In this document: positions 27,108 to 35,496 of the stretch, piece by piece
How the letters are laid out: every line of letters starts with the position of its first letter
Position numbering within the stretch: the stretch's first letter is position 1
Source: CAMYLY01 sp036397755
GTDB lineage: Bacteria; Gemmatimonadota; Gemmatimonadetes; Gemmatimonadales; GWC2-71-9
Assembly (NCBI GenBank): GCA_036397755.1
Contig: DASWII010000024.1
Location: forward strand, 1 to 64,000
DNA length: 64,000 nt
Direction of reading: 5' to 3'
The notes under the pieces: model-generated
Database searches by the model: none
Told to the model about the DNA's origin: nothing
What the model saw: the letters and a program-made list of their open reading frames with translations, nothing else
Program-made: the position numbers and the translations under genes

Positions 27108-28391
27108 CTACGCAGCAGACCGCGCCAATCGCAGGCCCATGAATTGCCACCGATCGGGAGGATAGAAGAAGTTGCGGTACGTGGGCCGGATGTGCGTGCG
27201 CGACGTTCCGCAGGACCCCCCGCGCAAGACATTCTGCGCAGACATGAACTTGGCGTTGTACTCGCCCAGCGCGCCATCAGGCACCCGATATCCAGGGTAC
27301 GGCGCGTACGCACTCATCGTCCACTCCCACACGTCGCCGAACAACTGCCGGACCCCCTCGGCGGCTCGGTGGTCGGACGCCAGCGGCCGCGGATGCAGTT
27401 CCTCGTTCTCGACGAAGTTCCCCTCGACGGGGACACGTTCAGCCACGACCTCCCATTCGGCTTCGGTTGGTAGGCGCGCCCCCGCCCACCGCGCGAAAGC
27501 GTCGGCCTCGTACAGACTCACGTGGCACACCGGCTCGTCGGCCCGCACCGGCCGCAGCCCGGCGAGGGTGTAGCAAAGCCACTCGCTATCCTGCTGTTCC
27601 CAGTACAGCGGTCCCTGCCAGCCGCGTTCCTGCAGCGTCGCCCAGCCGTTGGACAGCCAGAATTCCGGCCGCTCGTAGCCGCCGTCGGCGATGAACTCCA
27701 GAAACTCGCCGCACGTCACCAGTCGATCGGCAAGCTCGCAGGCATGGACATACACCCGGTGTCGCGGCCCCTCGTTGTCGTACGCGAACCCCTCACCGGC
27801 ATGGCCGATCTCGTAGACCCCCTCTTCGATTCCGGTCCACGTGAGCGCGGGGACGTCGCCGCCGGGCCCCGTCATTTGGCGTTCGCGGTACACGGGACGC
27901 AGCGGGTTCAGCGCGAGGAGGCTCTTGAGATCGGTCACCATCAGCTCCTGGTGCTGCTGTTCGTGGTTGAGACCAACCTCGATGACGTCCTCCGGCAAAG
28001 GCAGTCCCGACGCATCGGCCCGGTGGAACAGCTCCGTCATGTGCGCGTCCACGTGGGCGCGGTAGCGCTGCACATCCGCCACGGTCGGCCGCGTGATGAG
28101 TCCGCGGTGCGGCCGGTGAAACTGCTTGCCGAGCGAGTTGTAGTACGAGTTGAACAGGAAGTGATACCGCTCGTCGATCGACTCGTAGCCGGGTAGATGG
28201 GGCTTGAGGACGAGGGCCTCGAAGAACCAGCTCACATGCGCGAGATGCCACTTGATCGGGCTGGCATCCGGCATGGCCTGCACCACATAGTCCTCCACTT
28301 CGAGCGGCGCGCAGAACCGCTCCGTTGCGCGCCGGACCTCCGCGTACCGCTGCGCCAGACTCCGCCCGGTGGTCGGCGTCGTGCGCGTCAT
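27108..28391 (-). CDS. egtB: Ergothioneine biosynthesis protein EgtB
   Basis: A 427-residue non-haem iron sulphoxide synthase that joins a thiol donor to trimethylhistidine (hercynine) with O2. An N-terminal DinB-like domain provides the iron histidines (HLAHVSWFFE and HEQQHQE). The C-terminal formylglycine-generating-enzyme-like domain spans about residues 200-425 (LPTEAEWE, FGDVWEWT, VLRGGS). ATG 28391 sits at correct spacing behind AAGGAG, 2 bases after the egtD stop. Whether the sulphur donor is cysteine or gamma-glutamylcysteine cannot be read here; no egtA or egtC lies nearby. Stands with egtD as a two-gene operon. Confidence 0.95.
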   Translation of the reverse strand: MTRTTPTTGRSLAQRYAEVRRATERFCAPLEVEDYVVQAMPDASPIKWHLAHVSWFFEALVLKPHLPGYESIDERYHFLFNSYYNSLGKQFHRPHRGLITRPTVADVQRYRAHVDAHMTELFHRADASGLPLPEDVIEVGLNHEQQHQELMVTDLKSLLALNPLRPVYRERQMTGPGGDVPALTWTGIEEGVYEIGHAGEGFAYDNEGPRHRVYVHACELADRLVTCGEFLEFIADGGYERPEFWLSNGWATLQERGWQGPLYWEQQDSEWLCYTLAGLRPVRADEPVCHVSLYEADAFARWAGARLPTEAEWEVVAERVPVEGNFVENEELHPRPLASDHRAAEGVRQLFGDVWEWTMSAYAPYPGYRVPDGALGEYNAKFMSAQNVLRGGSCGTSRTHIRPTYRNFFYPPDRWQFMGLRLARSAA

Positions 28392-28393
28392 CG

Positions 28394-29383
28394 TCACGCT
28401 CCTTGTTGCCTCTGAATCAACAGTAACGCGAACCATTCGTCCGGATCGGTGAACACGCGCCGGCTCTCGAGGCCGAATGCCCCGAGGTATCGCATCAGGT
28501 CCGGCAGCAGGAACTTGCGGCTGATCTCCACCATCACGCGTTCGCCCTCCGGGATGGGGATCCGCGCACCGAGCGGCGCAATGGTGACGGTCTGCGCCCG
28601 CGCGAACCGCGCGAAGATCTCCACGCGCTGCCAGGTCTCGCTATACCGCGCCTCGTGTTCAATGCCCTCGACGTCCAGCCCCGCACCCAACTCGCGGTTC
28701 ATCCGCACGAACAGGTTTTTCGTGAATTCCGCGGTGACGCCCGCCGCATCGTTGTAGGCGGCGTCCAGCACCGCCGGATCCTTCACCAGGTCGGCGCCAA
28801 GCAGGAAATAGTCTCCCGGCGCGAGCGCCTGGGTCACGCGCGTCCAAAACGCGGCGCTCTCGCCCTGGTTGAAGTTCCCCAGCGTCGAACCGAGAAACGC
28901 CACCATGCACGGTGAATACTCCCGGAAGCGTGGAAACGCGTCCTGGTAGGGGCCCACGATCGGGTGCACGTGGACCTGCGGATGGGCGGCCTCGATCCGG
29001 TCGTGCGCCGCCGCCAACGCGGCGCCGCTCACGTCGACCGGCACGTAGTGCAGGTCTCGCTTCGCCTCGGCATATGCCGAGAGCAGCAGCTCCGTCTTGG
29101 TGGACGAGCCGGATCCCAACTCGATCAGGCTCACCGGGCCCGTGATCGCCGCGATCTCGGGAGCCGCACGCTCCAGAATGCCAACCTCGGTGCGCGTCGG
29201 GTAGTACTCCGGGAGCTCCGTGATTTGCTCGAACAGTTCGCTGCCCCGCGCATCGTACAGGTACTGACAGGGAAGCCAGCGCGGGGACTCGCTCAGCCCA
29301 AGCAAAACCGCCCGTGCGAACGCACGCGTCTCTTCCGACGGGACGGCGTCAGTCGCGTGCGCGCCCATCCGCCCGCCGTGCAT
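28394..29383 (-). CDS. egtD: L-histidine N-alpha-methyltransferase EgtD
   Basis: A 329-residue SAM-dependent enzyme that trimethylates histidine to hercynine, the first step of ergothioneine synthesis. The SAM-binding motif is LIELGSGSSTKTELL, followed by FLGSTLGNF, EYYPTRTEVGIL and a late VMVEISRKF. The frame is open for another ~107 codons upstream, but that part is not family-like, so ATG 29383 is used; the next ATG at 29368 is possible. It leads the egtD-egtB operon. The 217-base spacer up to the next propeller gene probably contains the promoter. Confidence 0.93.
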   Translation of the reverse strand: MHGGRMGAHATDAVPSEETRAFARAVLLGLSESPRWLPCQYLYDARGSELFEQITELPEYYPTRTEVGILERAAPEIAAITGPVSLIELGSGSSTKTELLLSAYAEAKRDLHYVPVDVSGAALAAAHDRIEAAHPQVHVHPIVGPYQDAFPRFREYSPCMVAFLGSTLGNFNQGESAAFWTRVTQALAPGDYFLLGADLVKDPAVLDAAYNDAAGVTAEFTKNLFVRMNRELGAGLDVEGIEHEARYSETWQRVEIFARFARAQTVTIAPLGARIPIPEGERVMVEISRKFLLPDLMRYLGAFGLESRRVFTDPDEWFALLLIQRQQGA

Positions 29384-29600
29384 GCGCTGACGCTGCGGAG
29401 CTTTCGATGTGCGTATCGTGACGGGAGCCTCGAGGTCAACGGTCAATGCGAACGCCAAACAGATTCCTGAACGTAGGGTGCCACCTCGGATCGGCAAGCA
29501 ATCCGTGGTGCCTGCAACGTAACCCGGCGCGCCGAGGGAAAGTTCCCGATGGCGCCGGGGTTTCGAGCACCGTGGGCCCGATCCGCTGGTAGCTCCCTCG

Positions 29601-32549
29601 CTACGTCCCGCGCAACGCGGCCCACCGGTGCTCGAGTTCGCGGATGCGCTCGCGGTGGGTCTGGGTCGGCGGGTACAGGCTCCCCTGTCGGACGTCCTCT
29701 CCATTCAGGGTCTCCGCCAGCGCATAGACGTCGCAGCGCAGTCGCGTCAGCTCGTGCTGGGAACGCCCCGAACAGCTGCGCGGGCGCCCCACGCTGCCGA
29801 GCGCGCGTTGCTCCGCCTCCCACACCGCCTCCTCGAGCTCGAGCAGGCCGACGAGCACCGCCTCACGCTCGCGCCACTGTGCGAGCGTGAGTGGCACGTC
29901 CGGATCTCCACGCACCTCCACCGTTTGCCGACTCACGCTGCGTCCATCCACCTCCAGGACGGCGGTGTAGTACCCCGGCGAGACGAACGGGCCCCGCGGC
30001 CCGAGTGGGTGAGGGAGCTCCGGCAATCCCGGCTCGCGCCGTACGGGTCCGTGCGGCGGCGTGCGGTGGCGCAGGTCCCACACCGAGCGTTGCAACCCGG
30101 GACCGGGCTCCGCCTCGATCTCGCGTATCGTGGTTCCCGAGTCGGCTTGGATGAGCAGCCGGGCCGACCGCGCCCCGGGCCCGACGGCATAGGTGAGCAC
30201 GGCGCCATCCGGAGGGTTCTCGCCGGCGTAGGCCGCCTGTCCGCGGTACGACGTCGTCTTCCAGTACTGGCGTACCGTCGCCGGGCGGACCGAGAACATG
30301 TGACCGGGCGCGCCGGCAACGACCGCTGTCCACTCCGCCAGCGGGCGTGTGTCATCGAGTATCCAGATGCTGCGACCATGCGTGCCGATCACGAGGTCTT
30401 TCTCGCGCGGGTGCACCAGCATGTCATCGTAGTGGGTCGTCGGAAGGTTCGATGCGAACCGCATCCACCGTCCCCCGGCGTCCAGGCTCACGAACAAGGC
30501 GTGTTCCGTCCCCAGGAACATCAACTCCGGGTTGTCCGGATGCTCGACGATGACATTGACTGAGCCCTCCGCCGGCAGCCCGTCGATCCGGCTGGTCCAG
30601 GTGCGCCCGAAGTCCGCGGTGTGGTACACGAACGGCCGAAAGTCCCCGTCGCGGTGAGCGTCGAACGTCACCCACGCGACGCCATCGCCGGCTCGCGAAC
30701 CCGCCACCCGGCTCACGTACGTGCCCGCCGGAACGTCCGGGACGTTGCCGCTGACTTCGGTCCACGAGCCGCCGCCATCGCGCGAGACCTGGACGTTCCC
30801 ATCGTCCGTGCCGACCCACAGAATCCGGGGGTCCCGCGGCGACTCCGCGATCGTCGTGATCTCGCCGTAGGAACTGGTTCCGTCGTTGCGCGAGATCGTG
30901 ATATCCGCACCGCGCACTCCCATCAGCTCCAACGTGTCGCGATCGATCTGGCGCGTGAGGTCCACGGTGCGCGCCCAGCTATCCCCACGGTCGTGGGAGA
31001 TGAACAGCCGGTTCCCACCCACGTACACCGTCGCAGGATCGTGGCGGGACACGAGGCTGGGGGACACCCAATCCCATCGATAGGTCTCCCCCTCGGGCGG
31101 CCGCGGTCGAATGTCGAGCAGGTCACCGGTTTCGGCGTCGAGGCGCGTGTAGCTGCCGTTCTGGGCGTTGCCGTACACGTACCGGTGACTGGTGGGATCG
31201 GGCTGCCAGTACATGCCGTCGCCAAACCCGATCTGCGACCAATCGTCGTTGATGATGCCGATCCAGCGTCGCGTCGCACTCGGGCCCATCCACGAGTGGT
31301 TGTCCTGCATGCCCCCGTAGATGTAGTACGGATCACGCATGTCCACCCCGATGGCGTAGAACTGCCCGATGGGGATGTTGTTGATGCGGATGAACGTTGC
31401 ACCCATATCCCAGGTCTCGTGGAGACCGGCATCCCCGACCAGGTAGTAGTGCTCGGGATCACCGGGATCGATCCACATATGATGGTAGTCCGCATGCACT
31501 CCGACGTCGTACGTCGGGTTGGTCGGCACGCGATCGAAGGTTCGGCCCCCGTCCTCGCTCTTGTACATGCTGGTGGCCAGGACGTATACCCGATCGGCGT
31601 TGGTGGGATCGATGAAGATGTGGCTGTAATACATTGGGCGCGGGTTGAGCGCGTTGACCCGTGCCCAGGTGTCGCCCCCGTCCTCGGTCCGGTACGTGCC
31701 GCTCCGGTCGGCGTGCTCGATCGTCGCAACGAGCACGCGCGGGTCGGTGCGGGCGATCGCCAAGCCAATCCGCCCCTTGTCGCCCGCCGGAATGCCGCGG
31801 GTCAGCTCCTGCCACGTCGTTCCGCCATCCCGGCTGCGGTAGATGCCGCTCCCGGGGCCGCCGCCGTTGAACCCCCACGTGCGGCGAAGACGCTGGTACA
31901 TAGCCGCGTACAGGACCGCCGGCTGCGCGGGGTTGATGACCAGATCGACCGCGCCGGTCAGCGAGTCGACCGCAAGGACGCGCGTCCAGTGCCGGCCGGC
32001 GTCCGTCGAGCGATATACGCCGCGCTCCTCGCTTGGCTTCCAGAGGTTCCCGAGTGCCGCCACGTACACGACCTCCGGGTCGCGCGGGTCGACGACGATC
32101 TTGCCGATGTGCCGGGTATCGGCGAGCCCAACATGCGTCCAGGTTTCGCCCGCGTCGTCCGAGCGGTAGACGCCGTTGCCCCATGACGTGGACTGCCGAT
32201 TGTTCTGTTCGCCCGTTCCGGCATAGAGGATCGACGGGTTGGATGGGGCGACCGCGATGTCCCCGAACGTGCTCACGGGATACCGATCGAACACGGGCGT
32301 CCACGTGGTGCCCTTGTTTGTGGTCTTCCAGATCCCCCCGGACGCCGTCCCCAAGTAGATCGTGGACGGGTCGTTTGGGAGCGCTTCTACATCGTGGATG
32401 CGGCCTCCCGTGACCGCCGGACCGATGGAGCGAAACCGGAACGCGGCAAGATCGTGTTCCGTCAAACGCGCATGCTGCGCGAGCAGCGCGGGTGAGACGG
32501 CAGTGAGAGCGAGCCCGGCGGCGAGGAGTACTCGAGCGACCCTGCGCAT
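29601..32549 (-). CDS. Second giant secreted BNR/sortilin-type propeller protein
   Basis: A 982-residue exported protein with a signal peptide ending at LLAQ. It is a paralogue in architecture of the 23.9-27 kb gene: a VPS10-like propeller (FRSIGPAVTGGRIHDVEALP start; Asp-boxes TTNKGTTW, SDDAGETW, SRDGGTTW, SRDGGGSW, TADFGRTW), then an Ig-like segment (SVWDLRHRTPPHGP) and a short helical C-terminus. The C-terminal tail differs from the first copy and lacks the Gly/Phe-rich linker. No catalytic residues are evident. It may act on or bind extracellular polymers. Confidence 0.85.
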   Translation of the reverse strand: MRRVARVLLAAGLALTAVSPALLAQHARLTEHDLAAFRFRSIGPAVTGGRIHDVEALPNDPSTIYLGTASGGIWKTTNKGTTWTPVFDRYPVSTFGDIAVAPSNPSILYAGTGEQNNRQSTSWGNGVYRSDDAGETWTHVGLADTRHIGKIVVDPRDPEVVYVAALGNLWKPSEERGVYRSTDAGRHWTRVLAVDSLTGAVDLVINPAQPAVLYAAMYQRLRRTWGFNGGGPGSGIYRSRDGGTTWQELTRGIPAGDKGRIGLAIARTDPRVLVATIEHADRSGTYRTEDGGDTWARVNALNPRPMYYSHIFIDPTNADRVYVLATSMYKSEDGGRTFDRVPTNPTYDVGVHADYHHMWIDPGDPEHYYLVGDAGLHETWDMGATFIRINNIPIGQFYAIGVDMRDPYYIYGGMQDNHSWMGPSATRRWIGIINDDWSQIGFGDGMYWQPDPTSHRYVYGNAQNGSYTRLDAETGDLLDIRPRPPEGETYRWDWVSPSLVSRHDPATVYVGGNRLFISHDRGDSWARTVDLTRQIDRDTLELMGVRGADITISRNDGTSSYGEITTIAESPRDPRILWVGTDDGNVQVSRDGGGSWTEVSGNVPDVPAGTYVSRVAGSRAGDGVAWVTFDAHRDGDFRPFVYHTADFGRTWTSRIDGLPAEGSVNVIVEHPDNPELMFLGTEHALFVSLDAGGRWMRFASNLPTTHYDDMLVHPREKDLVIGTHGRSIWILDDTRPLAEWTAVVAGAPGHMFSVRPATVRQYWKTTSYRGQAAYAGENPPDGAVLTYAVGPGARSARLLIQADSGTTIREIEAEPGPGLQRSVWDLRHRTPPHGPVRREPGLPELPHPLGPRGPFVSPGYYTAVLEVDGRSVSRQTVEVRGDPDVPLTLAQWREREAVLVGLLELEEAVWEAEQRALGSVGRPRSCSGRSQHELTRLRCDVYALAETLNGEDVRQGSLYPPTQTHRERIRELEHRWAALRGT

Positions 32550-32680
32550 GGCAACTCCGGCGATGAACGGTAGAGTGATCGCGAGAAGGTACGTCCCGAA
32601 GGCCGCGCTGCAACCTTAAGGGGCCGGCAGGTGTCTATATTGCGTCCTCGCGCCATCGCCCTTCACTCCTCGAGAGATCG

Positions 32681-33988
32681 ATGCGACTCGTGAACCGGCT
32701 GCAATGTGGAATACTTTTGGCGGGATTCGTGGTGCTGGCCCCCGCGACGGCCCAGCCGCAAAACCTGGCGACCGACTCGTCGGGCAACCGAACGCTCCTC
32801 GTCTTCCTTGATTGCAACGCGCCGTATTGCGATTTCGACCACGCGCGCCGAGAAGTCACCTGGGTGAATTGGGTGCGTGACCGTACCGATGCGGATGTGC
32901 ATCTGCTGGTGACCGCCCAGGTGACTGGGGGTGGCGGCTGGGACTTCAACCTGGACTTCATCGGCCTCGGCCGGTTCGCCGGTCAAACCCATACGCTGCG
33001 GCACGTGTCCGACCCGGACGACGTAGACGCGCGCGTCCGCGACGGCCTGACGCAGGCGATTCGTCTCGGGCTGGTGCATTACGCTGCACAGACGGCGCTC
33101 GCGCCGGGCATCCTTGTGACGTTCGATCAGCCCGCTGGCGCGCCGGCGAACGGCGGGCAGCAGGAGAACGATCCGTGGAACCTCTGGGTGTTCCGCGTGG
33201 GGTTCAACGGCTCACTCGCAGGCGAGGCCAATCAGCGAAGTTACTCCGTGCGTGGCAACGCTTCGGCCAACCGCACGAGCGACGGCTTCAAGTTCAACAT
33301 CAACACGTCCGGCCGGCGGAGCGTGGCGGAGTTCGATATCGACGACACGACGACGGTCGAAAACGTCTCGGAGAATTACAACGCGAACCTCCTTGCCGTC
33401 TGGAGCCTGAGCCCGCGCACGTCGTTCGGGTTCACGGCCCGCGCGGAGCGGTCGACGTTCAGCAACGTGGAGTATGGCGCCTCGGGCGGACCCGCGATCG
33501 AGTTCGACCTTTATCCGTATGCGCAATCCACCAGGCGTTCATTGACGTTGCGGTATTCCGTCGAGACCGCGTACTTCAACTACGAGTTGGTGACCGTGAC
33601 GGGGCGCCTTGCTGAGACGCGGCTGCGCCACGAGTTACAGCTGTCGGCCAACATCCAGCAGCCCTGGGGACAGGTCTTCGGGTCCGTCGAAGGAATTCAG
33701 TACTTCCACGACCTGGGCGCGCACCGCATCGACACATTCGGGGTCATCGAGCTTCGCGTATTCCGCGGTCTGAGCTTCAACCTTTTTGGTGGCGTGTCGC
33801 GCATCAAAGACCAGTTCTTCCTGCCCGCCGCCGGCCTCACGGAGGAGGAAATCCTGCTGCAGCGCCGAGCCCGCGAGACCGCCTTCCGATTCGACTTCAG
33901 CGCCGGGTTCAGCTATCGGTTCGGTTCGAAGTTCGCCAACATCGTGAACCCGAGGATGGGGGGTGGGGGCGGCATGTTCTTCTTTTAG
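32681..33988 (+). CDS. Outer-membrane barrel with N-terminal CxxxxC periplasmic domain
   Basis: A 435-residue protein with a signal peptide (ending near ATAQP). Residues about 30-145 form a separate alpha/beta domain with a Cys pair (DCNAPYC) after a hydrophobic strand (TLLVFL), a layout reminiscent of thioredoxin-like folds. Residues about 170-435 are amphipathic strands typical of a beta-barrel, ending in MFFF, with the terminal Phe expected of outer-membrane proteins. No named family is recognised. It is divergent from the propeller gene at 32.5 kb, sharing a 131-base spacer. Confidence 0.65.
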   Translation: MRLVNRLQCGILLAGFVVLAPATAQPQNLATDSSGNRTLLVFLDCNAPYCDFDHARREVTWVNWVRDRTDADVHLLVTAQVTGGGGWDFNLDFIGLGRFAGQTHTLRHVSDPDDVDARVRDGLTQAIRLGLVHYAAQTALAPGILVTFDQPAGAPANGGQQENDPWNLWVFRVGFNGSLAGEANQRSYSVRGNASANRTSDGFKFNINTSGRRSVAEFDIDDTTTVENVSENYNANLLAVWSLSPRTSFGFTARAERSTFSNVEYGASGGPAIEFDLYPYAQSTRRSLTLRYSVETAYFNYELVTVTGRLAETRLRHELQLSANIQQPWGQVFGSVEGIQYFHDLGAHRIDTFGVIELRVFRGLSFNLFGGVSRIKDQFFLPAAGLTEEEILLQRRARETAFRFDFSAGFSYRFGSKFANIVNPRMGGGGGMFFF

Positions 33989-34500
33989 GGCCGGTTTTAG
34001 GGCCGGGTCCGGGAGTTCATAGCCTGGATCGCGCAGCCACGGAGTCCCGAATTGGAGCGTTGGGACTCGCCGCCGCGGTGTCGAGGGTGGTGAGCGCGCC
34101 TCCATTCCCAAGTGCGCGGGGCGAGTTCGAGGGACCCGCCAGGATTCGGCCTCTGTGAGGAACTCCCGGCCGCCGGAGTTCTCCACAACTCAAAGTTGAT
34201 TCGTAGCAACGACTTACATCAAGTTGTACGGACAGTGTCGCGATGGTGACGCCATTGTTCCAATCCTGCGGGAGCGTCCGATGACACGATCTCCCAGGTA
34301 CAGGGTTGTGGGTCAGGATGTCGCATCAATCGTGAGTTAGTTGATCATTTAACCAATACCTTGTAGGCGTGCAGCTCGCCAGAAAACGGTTTATCCGTAC
34401 CCGTCATTCCCACAAGCTCGAGTCGACTGGGCTCAGAGCTATCTCCCTTCGATCACCACACCCCTATTTCACGGGTCAGCCCTGGGGTTAGTTTTTCCGG
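33989..34500. other. 512-base intergenic region
   Basis: No convincing gene is seen on either strand. The left half is GC-rich. From about 34190 the sequence becomes clearly more AT-rich (short A/T runs, for example around 34330-34350), which would suit a promoter for the MOSC-msrB pair, but no unambiguous -35/-10 pair can be named. It also contains a 7-bp hairpin at 34160-34181. Confidence 0.6.
34160..34181. repeat. Small hairpin-forming inverted repeat
   Basis: GAACTCC and GGAGTTC arms separated by 8 GC-rich bases, about 170 bases downstream of the barrel gene. It is a possible terminator without a T-tract, or a chance palindrome. Confidence 0.35.
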
Positions 34501-34968
34501 ATGTCTCTTGGTCGTATCGAGTCCCTCTGGATCAAGCGGGCACACGGTGGCCCCATGGGCCCAACACCCCGTGTCACACTCATTGCCGGTCATGGGATCG
34601 AGGGGAACGCGTCGGTCGGCGGCAAGCGGCACGTGACCGTCCTGTCGCTCGAGCGGTGGCGGGAGGTCGAGCGGTCGCTTGGGCGCACGATCGACCCCTC
34701 GGCCCGGCGGGCCAACGTCTTGGTCAGCGGGATCGACCTTGCGGACGCCCGGGGCAAGTTGCTCCGACTCGGCAGCGCGCGCATCGCGGTTCGTGGCGAG
34801 ACGCGCCCCTGCGAGCAAATGGACGAGGCCAGCAGCGGGCTCCGGGCCGCGCTGTCCCCCCCGTGGGCCGGCGGTCTGTTCGGGGAAGTGGCAGTCGGCG
34901 GGGTGATCGCGATCGGCGACCCCGCTTCGTGGGACGACGGTGTGGCACACCAGGAGGGCTCCGTATGA
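34501..34968 (+). CDS. MOSC domain protein
   Basis: A 155-residue protein made of a single MOSC (molybdenum-cofactor sulphurase C-terminal) domain, a sulphur-carrier or oxidoreductase module. The family Cys is in RPCEQMD, and the GIEGNASVGGKRHVTV and RANVLVSGIDL segments are typical. Small MOSC proteins are linked to detoxification of N-hydroxylated compounds or metal-cofactor sulphuration; the exact role is not known. Its stop overlaps the msrB start (ATGA), suggesting a redox-repair pair. Confidence 0.88.
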   Translation: MSLGRIESLWIKRAHGGPMGPTPRVTLIAGHGIEGNASVGGKRHVTVLSLERWREVERSLGRTIDPSARRANVLVSGIDLADARGKLLRLGSARIAVRGETRPCEQMDEASSGLRAALSPPWAGGLFGEVAVGGVIAIGDPASWDDGVAHQEGSV

Positions 34969-35375
34969 GCGACGCGCGTGATATGACCGACGCCGACTGG
35001 CGTGCGAGGCTCACTCCCGAGCAGTACGAGATCACGCGCCTCAAGGGCACAGAGCCGCCGTTCAGCGGACGGTACGTGGACACCAAGCTGGACGGAACGT
35101 ATGCCTGTGTCTGCTGCGGTGCGGACCTCTTTTCGTCAGCCACCAAGTACGATTCCCGATCGGGGTGGCCGAGCTTCTTCGCTCCGACCGCCGAAGCGAG
35201 CATCCGCACCGAGACGGACGCCTCCCACGGGATGCACCGCACCGAAGTGCTGTGTGCGCGCTGCGACGCCCACCTGGGCCACGTCTTTCCCGACGGACCG
35301 CAGCCCACGGGTCTCCGCTACTGTATCAACTCGGCGGCGCTCGAGCTGCGAGACGACACCAACTCCTCGACCTAA
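34965..35375 (+). CDS. msrB: Peptide methionine-R-sulphoxide reductase MsrB
   Basis: A 136-residue enzyme reducing the R-epimer of methionine sulphoxide in proteins, using thioredoxin. The structural zinc is held by Cys48/Cys51 (CVCC) and Cys97/Cys100 (CARC). The catalytic Cys120 is in RYCINSAAL. GWPSFF and HLGHVFPDGP are typical. The ATG at 34965 has a strong AGGAGG site and overlaps the MOSC stop. Length is normal for a stand-alone MsrB. Confidence 0.96.
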   Translation: MSDARDMTDADWRARLTPEQYEITRLKGTEPPFSGRYVDTKLDGTYACVCCGADLFSSATKYDSRSGWPSFFAPTAEASIRTETDASHGMHRTEVLCARCDAHLGHVFPDGPQPTGLRYCINSAALELRDDTNSST

Positions 35376-35496
35376 TCTGTAAAGTTTCATCTTCAGTTTG
35401 CGGTTTCGATACGCTCCTCGAGATAGACTGCGGGGCATCACGGGCGCCCGGCCGCCGGCTCGGCGCCCGCACGTGTGAGGGGAGAGGGATGATGGA

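Noticed and set aside
24134..27142. A 1002-codon open frame on the plus strand opposite the propeller gene
   Set aside because: Shadow frame of a high-GC gene. The minus strand has a signal peptide and repeated Asp-box motifs; the plus translation is Arg/His/Pro-rich with no domain.
30621..32186. A 521-codon frame antisense to the second propeller
   Set aside because: No domain or signal; the minus strand carries clear Asp-box repeats.
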